From the NCBI RefSeq assembly GCF_014805625.2, contig NW_023998423.1:15274737-15338736 (forward strand): 64,000 bases of DNA, given 5' to 3'. Positions 1-11,485 of the stretch are shown in pieces; the first letter of the stretch is position 1; each line of letters starts with the position of its first letter. The position numbers were made by a program, and so were the translations under genes. Below the pieces are notes generated by a model. That model did not search any database. It was given only the letters and a program-made list of their open reading frames with translations, and was not told where the DNA came from. Source of the stretch: Glossina fuscipes (Eukaryota; Arthropoda; Insecta; Diptera; Glossinidae).

Positions 1-240
1 AGTGATCGAAAAGGTGGTCCGATCCTATCTATTTTCAATAGCGTTCATCCTTTTGCCAAAATATATAGGTTTAACAAACTTCTCTACAATATCTCAAAAA
101 TTGTATCCTATAGGTTAAACACAAGCAACCAAAACAGACAGATGGACAGATGAGCTTAGAACGATTCAGAATATGATTATACGTCCCAAGTGGGATAGCA
201 AAATGAAAATTTTTGGAATTACACTGCTGGCCCTTTCAAG
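1..240 (+). repeat. (GTCY)n-core dispersed repeat, family A
   Basis: Begins AGTGATCGAAAAGGTGGTCC, then TTTCAATAGCGTTCATCC, TAGGTTAAACACAAGCAACC, a GACAGACAGATGGACAG core and ACGATTCAGAA. The same blocks in the same order occur at 42980 and 56632 (plus strand) and at 7365, 22620 and 32385 (reversed). The structure recalls the dipteran mini-me class, which carries (GTCY)n proto-microsatellites. Confidence 0.75.
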
Positions 241-1559
241 AATCGTCTTTTGAGAAAACCGCCTTCTAAATTATGACACGTGTAATAGATTTTTTGTTAT
301 TTTTTCTCATTAGCTTATGATTGCATCAGCCTTTAAATGTGCCCATATTCAATCTCACTCTCCCCCCTCGAACATTTTGAGCCCGAAAGAGTTTTTTTCG
401 CCGCATCCGAAGACAAAATGGCACATGTTACACTTTAGGAGCTGCGAAGTGATGCAGCAAGCGGAAACGGAATGTACAATTCGATAACCGAATTTATGTA
501 GTCTATAATTAAGGCGAAAAAGTTTTTGCCAAAATGTTAACTTGTTTGCAGTGGCGCTAATAGCTTTCGCGTCGCTTTCAGCTTCATATATACTTGACGG
601 TGATCTTGATAATTACTATAGCAACATATTTTTGATTGGAAATGAATACAATATATCTTATATCAATACTTCTTATATACACATTTGTGTGTGTGTAAAT
701 AGCAATCTACATTTATAGATAGCAGGTCGGGGAAGTTATAAATCAGTATGCAAAATATTACGCTGTAACTTCACAGCAGAGTCCATTGCAGGCAGTCTTA
801 GTGCTTATGAAAAAACACAAACTTTTAAAGAGCATTTTTTTTTTTTGTGATGAGTTCTACTGGATTTCTTCTAGAAAGTCCATTTGTTAGCACATCTTAG
901 GCCAATGAAAAAGAGATTCCGCGTTTCTCCACCCTCAGGCACAGATATTCATATTCGAAATAAGATAGAGACTAGTCCACTTGCCCACGTGATGTGCACA
1001 TAGTGTCCGTTCATTTCCGTTCGCAGCCTTCGTCTTTGCAAGAACCTATCTACTAAGCTGTTTCGAACGTCCACTATCTTTATCTTGGAAATCGGAAAAA
1101 AGCAAAAAATGAAATCTATCTATGTATATAACAAGGTCCGGTGGACCACGCCAAGTTCTTTCCACTCTTTTTTAATTTTAAGATCAAAGGTGTTCTCACT
1201 TTTTGATAAACTACGGTCGTATACCTCGAAAGACTTGATTCACTATCAACAAACACTTGCTTTTAATATTTTTGCACATTTTAACACAACATCTTAATTC
1301 TTCTCTTCTCACAGACGGATAGACGGATGTACCTTATAAGCTCTCTAAAGATTCCTTCTAGGTCTTTCAAATATGTTAACAAAATGAATATTCCACCACC
1401 CTTGAGAAGTGGATGTAAAAAAATGTACTTTAGGGTTCGTCCACTTGGCGGTCGGAGTTCTGTCTTAGGACCAGCGAGAAAAAGTGAACTAGGAAACTGG
1501 ATCTTTGCAAACATGTCCTTAGCTAATGACCGCAGACTTTGAATATGAACAAATGTTCG

Positions 1560-1900
1560 CGGTAACGCCTTCAACAGCCAACTAACTATAACGTTCGCCA
1601 GGCTGTTGCTATCTGTAGAGCTACACTCTTGTAGTTCGAATGGGAAGTTCTGCCGGCTTCTGATTAACACTTTATCAGAATGGGAAGTTATGCCGGCTTC
1701 TGATTAACACTTTATCAGATCGATGCAGCATCACTTGGCTGGGATGCGGTTTCAAAATGTTAAAGAAGCGCCGCGATTATCCGATAATTGGATAATTGGC
1801 TGCCAAACTAATATCTTTCAAATGGAACGAAGTTGTAGAGAATAATGGAAAATGTTTTGATTAATATATATTGTACCAATTTCTTTTAATAAGTGCCGCT
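1560..1900 (+). pseudogene. mariner transposase relic (C-terminal part)
   Basis: Translation in shifting frames gives SEWEVMPASD, then RSMQHHLAGMRFQNVKEA, matching the end of mariner (Tc1/mariner superfamily) transposases, which usually read WEVLPHPPYSPDLAPSDYH and so on. It ends with a degraded W-K-M-F tail and the AT-rich end of the element. Stops and frameshifts are frequent and the N-terminal and catalytic parts are missing. A 40-bp internal tandem duplication lies at 1639-1718. Confidence 0.7.
1639..1718. repeat. 40-bp tandem duplication inside mariner relic
   Basis: The 40 bases at 1639-1678 (AATGGGAAGTTCTGCCGG...) are repeated at 1679-1718 with a single change (C to A at 1690). The unit is not a multiple of three, so it arose after the transposase was dead. 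Confidence 0.92.
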
Positions 1901-3034
1901 CGCAATTGAAAAAATTATGAAAATACGTACAAGCACTTAATATGTCGCCTATAATTGGGCGAGATAGAAGCGTGTATCCCAAATACCAACATCAACCAGC
2001 AAAAATTTGAACAGAACACTTGTAAGCACCTATGATTATGTTGATACTTTAAAAGCAGAAAGCAATAAAAATTTCTTTAGAAATTCATTCTCTTGAAATA
2101 GTTATATAGAAATAAAAACAAAAACTCTTTGGAAAGAAAACAATACTCTCCTCCACAGTACAGACCCCTTTGCTGAGCTAGAACATTGGCTTTTGTAAAG
2201 ATTTTTCTTCTTTTAGACAAAACAGGTCAGTAAAATGGAAGAATCAAATAATGCAATGCAATCCTTGCTTCATATTCATAACTCGCGTTATGCAAAACTG
2301 AAGATACAATAACCTACAGCGGTTTTTATTCGTCAAAAGCAACCAACGGAATGCTTTATTTTACCTAACAAGAAATACATTTGCATTTTGACCTATTTTT
2401 ATACTTATAGGATACTGTGTTGTTCCGTTAGCAGAATAACGCCTCCTTTTCTTTTTGCACATTTTTCGTAGTTCAGATAAATTAGAACTAATACGATTAG
2501 TCGAGGTCCAAAAACTTATTATATCGTAAGGAAAGTGGAAGCTTTTTTCATTCGTGTACACATGTAAAGAGCGATTAAGATTTTTGAATACGGCCATGCT
2601 CGAAAAATGTCGCTTAACGCTTGAAAATCAAGGCTTAAACGCTGGAAGGTGCTATCTTAATAAAGACGACTCACCTATAGGCCCTTGTGATTAGAACTTT
2701 TTTGGATTTTTACAAAACAATCTAAATATAGCTGGAATTTTTTCCTTGCTGCGATAACCTAAAGTGAGAAGCCTTGATCGCAAAAAAGATCACATGAATT
2801 GCTCGAAAAGTGAGATAAAATTATAGACAGGCATGGAAAATATTTTAAATAAAATATTCTTTCGCGTAGGAACTCAATATTCGTTCTACTGAGATGACAG
2901 AAAATTATAAGAGCAATAATAAGACAGGCTGGTTCAGTTTTAGTTATTAGGCCCTACATCACTTTATGTGTATTAAGCTTGTGAATATATATAAAATACT
3001 CAGAAAAACTTAATAAACACATATATTTTAGTGT

Positions 3035-3095
3035 ATCGGTCTGAGCTTGTCTGTCTGTCAGCCTGCCTGTACATCGGATGTCTGTCTATGTTTTA
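3035..3095. repeat. Isolated (GTCY)n tract
   Basis: CTTGTCTGTCTGTCAGCCTG and TGTCTGTCTATG form a GTCY-type tract like the core of the dispersed families. Flanking blocks are too degraded to assign to family A or B. Confidence 0.45.
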
Positions 3096-5755
3096 TTTAA
3101 CTTACACATCCCAATTTTCAGGATATATCCATGAAATGATGTGAACTGTCATGTTTTTGCTTAAGGGCGTGGATTGGACTATACCATTGAAAAATCGTTG
3201 AATAATAGTGTTTCGGTATTCTAGGTTGATGTGAAAAATTTGGACCAGATGGAAAAATTTTTTGATTCCGCTCTTATATAGACCTTCTTACGAGAACTTC
3301 ATGTGGTAAAAATTTTAGCAATTGGCCTTAACGAACTTGGATCGTGTAGGTCTATTTTTTCGATCCCGTCTCATATTAGATTTCTCATAAAAAATAAGCC
3401 TTTATATAGTAAAAATATGGAATTTTTGAACATTTGGATTGAAAATTATTTCATCAGAGTAGTTTGATATAAAACCTCTCTGTATCAAATTTCGATCAAG
3501 TAGTTGTACTTCTGGAGCAGCATCTTTCTCATGAAAAATAAACCCTTCTATGGGGATAATTGTTAATATTTTATGATAAAAATTGGTCCATAATAATAAT
3601 TTGACATAGAAATTAACCTTACCGAACTCGGACCAAATAGATCTGCTTTTTAGAGGCCGTGAAATTTAAGAGATCTTATGAAAAGTAAGTAATCATAAGG
3701 CAACGAATCCTAGTTTGTGAAAAATAATAAAATCGTCTACAAATGAGTTAAGATTGCCAAACTTGGATCATGCCGATTGATGACTTGGACATCCCATATG
3801 GGGGTATAAGTCTAACTTTAAAAGAAAATAAACTATAATTTTTAGTGTAGCATTACTGTATATGATGACGTGGTGTAGAGGATTTAATAGTTGGCTTTAT
3901 CCTAGCTTAACCTTTTTGCTTGTTTTTAAAATAATTAAACCTGCTTGATTGCAACTAACTGGAAAGTACTGTAGTGAGCATATATAACAACATTTGATTT
4001 TTTAATTAAAAAAAAAAAAAGAAAACAAAATTGATAAATCAATTATAAATTCAATTAAACTCCTGCTCTTTACCAGTTCCGAAGGGATACTATCTTCCTA
4101 TCCATCTTTTCGTTTCTTTATAGCGACAATAAATTTATGGATGAAAGCTATAATGTAATAGTTTCGAAAGATTTCATTAAGTCATTATGTAAGCATTAAA
4201 TATTTAATGAAACATACATAAGTGAATGTGATGAAAAGACAATTCAAGACCGTAGAATACAGAAGTTAAATTAAATTAGGGTCTTCTGCCTAACGGTCCA
4301 ACTGAAAACATTTGAGTTGATGAGAATGTTCACATCATTAGAAGTAGTTTCGTAAGAATAAAATTTTTTTTTTATTTATTTTTTTTTTTTTATGCATATA
4401 TTTATAGCTGTGAAGCCTTGACAAAAATGTCAATCATAAAGCTGCAAAGTTTTCATAAAATTGTCTCCATTGGCTTAAAGTATAAATGCCGCTCCACATG
4501 GTCTCCGAGTTTTCTCAATATATGTTGACTTTGATGGTGATTTTATTTTACAATTACAACATTTAAAAATTTATTATCATAATTTAAATGTTACATATTT
4601 CTGCAATGTTAACACATGTTGTTGTGGTTTAAAGAGACAGACAGAGAGACAGACATACAGATATACAGACAGATAGAAAAACAGTCCCACAATCATATAC
4701 ACATAGATGAGCATACACGCACACTCATATATATTTATCGAGAATACAAAAGCCACAAAAAAAGATAAAACGATATAACATTAATGCGTACACACGTATG
4801 TAGTTCCCTATATAAGTAACGTTATGTGTATGCTTTTACAGAAACAAGCAAATAGTCATAGTAATTAAACTTTTTTTTTTTTTTTTTTTTTATAAAAACA
4901 CATTTGAGTTGTAAATGTGTATCTATAATATACGATTGTACATATGTATATAAGTATATGTATGTTACATATATATATATATGTACATATATATATTCGA
5001 TCGCATTGTACAATCTACTATATAAACAACAATTGTTTACATTTGTTTGCTTGCAATGTAATGTCACATCATCATGAACTCATTAATGTCATAACTGACG
5101 AGTCAAAACTTATGTACAACTAACTATAAAGGCAAACAACACATCTCTCACCAATATCTCTCTATTTACGCTGTACGCTGGTGAAGCGGTAAGAATTGCT
5201 TATAAAAAGAATAAAGCAAAATTCATAATTAACAAAAATCTCTTTATGGTATTAAAAGTATATATATGTATATATGTATATATATATATATATATATATG
5301 CGAGAAAGTGTAAAAAAACTATTAAAGTAATTTACACAAAGTGAATATAGTATATTTCTTTCCTCAACTATTTTTTCACCAGAGCATCATCCAGCCAAAG
5401 GTATCCTCAATTTTATGCCCATGTCCGCCTACCAACCTACAGCAAACCGCACTCACTAGCCTACTCTTAAAAAGTAAATCAGTCAAGTGTAATGGTTAAC
5501 AGAATGAATGATGAATAGAAAGAAGCTAAAGAATTGCAAAAACGGAGAGAAACAAATAAAAAAAAAAAAGAAGAAGAAAGATAGAGGAAAAGAGAAAGAA
5601 AGAGTTGAAAACGAAACAAGTATAACAGCAGCCATCACAAGTTTTATTTTCAATAGCATGGGAATCATCAGGCATCGCATAATTAATTCCCACGAATATA
5701 TTATTTGTACACAACATCCACTTATCAACTCATACTTATAGGCATATATCCACAT

Positions 5756-5790
<35 letters not shown>

Positions 5791-7364
5791 AACGAACAGA
5801 CGTATACATGCTGTTACATATCACTCCATGCACTTGTTCTGCTTGGAAATGTATGTGGCATAAGAGAAGTCGAATAATAAATATGTATATTCACGTTTTA
5901 AGCAAAAAAAAAAAAAAAAAAATGAAAAAAACAGCAACGCAAAAAGCTTAACTTATAGCTGTATAGATGCAGTAGTAGCAGCAACAGCAGCAGCAGTTAT
6001 CTTGCAGTTACTTGAGACATAACGCCAACCATTTACTAAGGTAGCGTATAAATCCACCAAGAAGGGTCTATTTTTTATTTATTTATTTATTTTTTTTTTT
6101 TTTGTTAGTATTTTTTCTACGCTAGTCATATACTTGAGTTGTCGCAAGATACGCTGACAACAGGAGTTGTATCGCTACCATTAAATCTGACAGACAATAA
6201 AGTGCGAAAGTGTTTACCATAGAACACATATATGTTTGTAAGAAACGTTTCTGCTCAAGACTCATACACATTACAAGTCGTCATCATTATAGACGCATTT
6301 ACATATAAATTCAGTTCTGGCATCATCGTCTTTGTTGCGCCACTTTAATATGTGCGTATGTCGGTGTTGCATTTGTGTGAATGTGTGCGTGTGTGTGTAT
6401 GTCTGTGCGTCGATAAATGCAAACATTTACGTATACTTTGTGTTTGTTGTTTGCCCAATTTGCAACAAGCAGCTTAATTCTTCATTTTCTGTTCATTTTG
6501 GTGCTTTTTTTTTTGGTTTCATTCATATATTATGTTATATACGTGTGTGTGATGCTTTTACTATAATTATATTTTTATTTAACTCCAGAAAGTATGACAT
6601 ATGTTGGGATTTGTTATTGCGTTCTTTTTTTTTTTTGTTTTTTTTTTTTCTTTACAGTAATGCCGAAAGATCTATCTCATCTCCCTTAAAAAAGTTTTAA
6701 AATACAGCTAAACATTTTATAAAGCGGAATGAGAATAGCCCTGCATCGCAAGAACGTTTTATTCTATGGCATGATTTCAAGCTCAATTAGTTTATCTTTC
6801 ATGCTAAGTATTATGAAGGTAGCTGCAATTTCAACGATTGATTGACGATCTTTTCACCATCTTCCGATTGTAACATTTTCTTGCTCTCATTGAGTGTTTC
6901 TACTTGCTTCCTTGATATTATATTATTCTCCGCCCAACATAGATATGATATGTTCTTTGCACTTTTCTTACTCGAAAATAAATGTTGGAATGCGTTAATA
7001 TCAATCATATTGATGTACAATGCAATTGAACGCATTATATATCAAAATATCCGCCATTTTAAAAAAATTTATCCTAACGCCAAGCCATTTACTAGCTTTT
7101 ATATTAAACAACAGAATACTAAGCAAAAAAATTTAAAAAAAGTAAGAAATGTAAATAACGGTATTCTCAGATCTCTTGCGATATATAAAGCATTATTTCG
7201 GACAAAGCAAGTAACATATTTGATATAGATTTGCTTTTCAGTTAGTAACAAACAATTCTTTTATATCTTACACCACATGCATTATAAGCATGTAGTAAGT
7301 TTGTACGGATGTATACAAAACGCAGCAGATCTGCAGATCTAAAATACTGATCGATTCACAATAA

Positions 7365-7560
7365 CCTTCTGAAACGATTAAAGCTTGTCCATCCGTCTAC
7401 CCGCGTAATTTTCTTGTGTCGATCCATAGGCCATAATTTTTAATAAAGTATAGTATAAGGAAGTGCTTTGTCCGAAAGATGCAATTGATGCAATTTGTTC
7501 GAATCGGACCACTTTTTCGATTCATATTTTCCATCCTTCGCAGCTTTTTTTTTAAAATCC
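7365..7560 (-). repeat. (GTCY)n-core dispersed repeat, family A
   Basis: The reverse complement holds AATCGAAAAAGTGGTCCGATT, then GGCCTATGGATCGACACAAG, a GTAGACGGATGGACAAGCTT core and TTTAATCGTTTCAG, parallel to the copy at 1-240. Confidence 0.7.
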
Positions 7561-8473
7561 TTACATGAATAACTGTAGGTTGTTGCACGCACGGTATTCA
7601 ATAGTGAGCTCTGACCCACTATAGAATTTTCACTCGTTTGGTTTTAACTTGCGTAGAATAGTTTAATACGCTGAGTAAAACTATTTTGAATATAAGAAAC
7701 TACATTAGAAGACAGCCAACTGTGTTTGTGTTTGTTACACCCCACATTCTTCACTGCTCATTTTTTACTTAGCACTTGTTTTATACTCATTTAGGGATTT
7801 TTTAAATAAAACAAAAAAATTATTTTTTTTAATTATTTCAGCTTAACATGTTTCGCAAGTCAGTCCCTCTTTGCGCTGTTTACATTCTGGCGTTTACATA
7901 TAATTTCGAGGAATTTCTTCTGAGTTGTGTCTAGCGACCCTTAAATCGATATTAAAACAACATTTGTTCTTAAGGTAACTATTCGAAAAAGCTGTAAACA
8001 TCGTTCTCTTAAAAAACTTTTTGCGATTTAATTAAGTCTTTTGAAACGGCTGCAAAACTCCGACGCAATCAAAAAATGAATTAATTTAATGCAGTTAGTG
8101 TTTACTGGAAACTTGAGAAAACAAGAAATTAAAAAGTTGAACATACATATTAATAAATAAAGCCTGTTTACGAGATCAAGCTAATTAAGAGAGACAGTGC
8201 GGCAGGATCAGTTTACCAGTTCAACAGTTACAGAATGCAATTTATCTTGAAATTTTGCGAAATAATAGTTTTCACCCAGTCGTGATTTACATTGTGGTTT
8301 TCTTTGCTACCGGCCTCATTACGTTAATCTCCTCACACGACTTACCATCAGCCCTTATTCCAACCTTTATACCCCTACCGCAAAAAACTACTCTGTATAA
8401 TTTTATCGTGTCTATCTCAACTGACCAATGACTAAAAAAAAAAGAGACATACGAAATACGTTAAGTCCCTGGA

Positions 8474-8833
8474 TTAATAGAACTCTGCGGCACTGAGAGA
8501 GTGAGGTACTTTGTATATGGAAGAAGCCCTTTCTATGCCTGCCACTTCTACCGCTCTCACTACACATTTCGCTAACCTTCGATAGGCTTTCTCTATTTCT
8601 CGCGATTTTTCAACCGATCGTGCATGCGATTCTAGCAAACGTCCGGGTAACAGTTCGTCGGAAATATCTTCACGGCTCCGGAAGTTATAGATGAAAATAT
8701 TAAAAATTCGAGTTTCTTTTTCAAGGTGATCGCAGTTTCTTCTATACCTTCTTCTATACTCATATGGACAGTCATCTTTTAATGTTCGGTATCGCAATGG
8801 ATCAAGAAATTTTGTAAAAAATTTCCACTTCAT
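8474..8833 (-). CDS. Unidentified 119-residue ORF with FIYNFRSREDIS motif
   Basis: I do not recognise this protein. It starts MKWKFFTKFLDPLRY and ends SLSAAEFY, with a basic, charged composition, an RRRYRRNC cluster, the segment FIYNFRSREDIS (about residues 47-58), and a likely helical ESHARSVEKSREIEKAYRRLAK stretch (about 67-88). Support for coding: an open frame without low complexity in AT-rich DNA, and a second, more divergent locus at about 62.1-62.3 kb that keeps the protein motif (FIYGFRSREDIS) while its DNA differs. Against: an in-frame stop sits immediately upstream of the ATG, no splice context was resolved, and there is no known family. It could be an exon of a gene, a decayed paralogue or a transposon ORF. 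Confidence 0.4.
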   Translation of the reverse strand: MKWKFFTKFLDPLRYRTLKDDCPYEYRRRYRRNCDHLEKETRIFNIFIYNFRSREDISDELLPGRLLESHARSVEKSREIEKAYRRLAKCVVRAVEVAGIERASSIYKVPHSLSAAEFY

Positions 8834-11476
8834 TTAATCATTTTTGCGAATGTAGCAATTCCTTACATATGAGTCAAACTGACCCACTTTGAAAAAGGTG
8901 TATATCACTAACATCCCCAAAACTAGACGAGTTAGGGAAAAAATCGCTTGTAGATCTTTAAAAATCTTTTCTTGTTCACAAAAGTTTTAAATCCTTTATA
9001 ACAAGTTCTCTGATATTTAAAAGAGATCAAATTGACCCATGCGGTAGTTTCGGCTTTAATAATATCATATCTAGCTGTGAATAATAAGACAAGGAGCATA
9101 AATTCCATAAATTTCCATTGCACTGAAAAATTTGTATGGAGAGAAATGACGATCGAGAGGACGATCGAGAAAAAGAGAAAGGAACGCTTTTAGTGATCAG
9201 CTCTTACAATATTGACATGCTTTTTGCGCTTGCGAAGCACTCCCTCTAAGAATCACAGACCAGTTATCCCTAGCGTATTGAATGTACAGAATGCTATATT
9301 AGGATATATAAGGTGCTCGTTGGAGAAAGACAAGTGCATCGTGGTAGGAGATGGCATGCATTAAGACGAAGAAGAAGGAGATACGCACAAGAACAAACTA
9401 AACGATTTAGCCGTCATACGTCCAAACACATTTAATTAATGATGGACTCATTAGGCCAACGATTATCTTAAGATTGTTGGCTTGTGCTTCCGGCACCGGC
9501 GGAAGTCCACTATTTAGCAGCTGTAACGCAATACCTGTTAAAGTAAATGTGATCCTTAATGAGCAAACGCTTTTAAATGGTAGCCAAGATATAATGCTGA
9601 TTAGCTTTTAGTGCTTTGCATTATTTACTCAAACAACGAGTTTCTAACGCAACACATCTAATAGCAAATTTTTCGATAAGAAACCCTACACTTGTAAGAA
9701 TCTCGTCCGTCGCACAGCCTATCAAACAATGTTAGGCATTGTAGCAAAGCGAACCTATGTCGATTATTGCAAGAGGATGATTGTAAGCCGTTGAAGATTC
9801 AATTGCCACTTTTTGCTTATAAGCGTTGCATTATAAGCGTAGCTTGTTTATTTCCTTAGTCATACTTACCATTATTATGGATGACTTTGATTGATCCGTA
9901 ATTAATTCAAAAATTCAATTTAATTTAATTGAAATGCATTTTTTTTTTTTTTTTTTTTTTTTTTTATTCAGAAAAAGAAAATGAATGTACTTTTTTATAT
10001 ACATATATATACTAACGAAATTGCAAATTTCATATATAAATAATAAAAAATAAATGCACACAAATGCGAATGCAGTAATGAATGATTTATTCGCTTTCGC
10101 CTATGCGTGTGCGCGTTCTGTACACAATAAAAAATAACCGGAATTAATCAACTAAGTCTACACAGACCTTTATGCTATGTATTTATGTATATAATGTAAT
10201 CAAATATCTAAAATTGATGATGTATCGTCTGAACAGATACAATTGTATATACATAATTTATTGTCTGTCATTTTTTAAATTAACTTTACTTTAAAGAATG
10301 GGGCGGAAGAATTTTTTTAATTCATATCATTTAAACGAAATTTAAATAAATTGAAAGAAGTACCAGAATTTATAACAGTTACTCATATTATTAAAATGTT
10401 TGAATATTATATAGTACATCATAGGGATGTCTGCGTCAATGCTTAAGTATGCATATAAATACGATTGTAATATGTGATTACTTACTATTCTTTACTATGA
10501 CGAGTTTAACAATTCGTATTTCCTTACACTTAAAATCTAATTTGTTTTAAAATTTTGTTTTAAATTAAAAAAAAAATAAAAAATTTCTAATGGACCTTAA
10601 AGGAAAGAAAATAATATCTATTATTAGAGGGAAAGATACGATAAAAAATGCTATGATTTAGAGACTTTATAACATACTTAACGATTGTTTTTAAGAGAGA
10701 ATAATTAAATATACATAGATATACACATATATATATATATATGTATTTTTATATGTACCTATGTGTTCATTCTATAAGCTATAAAATAATGTGTATGCAT
10801 GTATATATATATATAAAAAAAAAAAAAAAACTTCTGTATAATTATATAAATAAAACCTGCTCAAATGGTTTGTTGCTGTTCTACGTGACCCTACATGAGT
10901 GATGATGCAGATGAAGACGTTATTAATGATGGTGGGTAGGACGGCCCAACTGATAATTCAAAGCTATGTTTATATACAATGCGTTGCTAATTAAGGTGTT
11001 GCTTTACGATGTAATGGATAAAGTGCCTTATAGGCTACCCCTTGGTTTTCTCTCTATCGGACAGCATTTTTCCCTTATAATCGGCTTGTCTGCATAGCAG
11101 CCCAGACCACTTGAACAGGTGTCTTTTTTTTCTTTTTTTCTTTTTTTGTTTTTTTTTATTATCACAGCCTTAAAGCACAAACGTACTCTTTCAATATAAG
11201 CATAGATCAAAGGAGAAACTTTTCCAATATTTTCTCTTCCGGTCTGTTTAATTCTTCCTTTCTTTTGCTCACTTCTCGTTTGTACTTATTTAATTGATTT
11301 CGTTTACTTATTTTCTAAGAAAATTTAAATTTTCCGTTTTTTTTTTTTTTTTTGTTCTTTTCTTTTCTTTTCTTTTTGGATTTTTCATTTGAATGATTCA
11401 TTCAGTCTATCCGGCAGTATAAGCTCTGTGTCATGCTAATATTGCTGGCCGTTGCTTAAGTTTAGTTTTCATTCAT
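8834..11476. other. 3' flank and probable 3' UTR of hbs
   Basis: No supported ORF. The stretch is AT-rich, with poly-T runs (on the plus strand) near 9940-9965, 11335-11353 and 11129-11157. TTTATT, the reverse complement of the AATAAA poly(A) signal, occurs near 10086 and 10257 among others, so the transcript end cannot be fixed. 8834-9060 carries two short related motifs (GACCCACTTTG and TTGACCCATG). Confidence 0.5.
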
Positions 11477-11485
11477 TTAGTAGGC
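11477..11485 (-). CDS. hbs: hbs exon 14: last two codons and stop
   Basis: After acceptor TTCTTTAG the sequence reads GCC TAC TAA, so the protein ends YPPVAY. Drosophila Hbs, as I recall it, ends YPPVTY, which is why this tiny coding end is preferred over the read-through VSIRV. The intron (11486-11543) is 58 nt, normal for this gene. The rest of this exon would be 3' UTR. Confidence 0.72.
   Translation of the reverse strand, partial: AY

Larger units (their letters stand above)
1901..8473. other. Intergenic, no supported gene
   Basis: AT-rich, with (AC)n at about 5757-5789, several TA-rich runs (about 4965-5000, 5260-5300) and poly-T tracts. All ORFs are short or low complexity. Only the (GTCY)n tract and the family A copy stand out. 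Confidence 0.6.

Noticed and set aside
1281..1670. 129-codon minus-strand ORF
   Set aside because: No recognisable motif, and its start overlaps a plus-strand mariner relic; likely chance.
5483..5833. ORFs over (AC)n and poly-A tracts, as also at 18079-18306, 28753-29096, 37068-37422 and 44079-44381
   Set aside because: Low-complexity translation of microsatellites and homopolymers.
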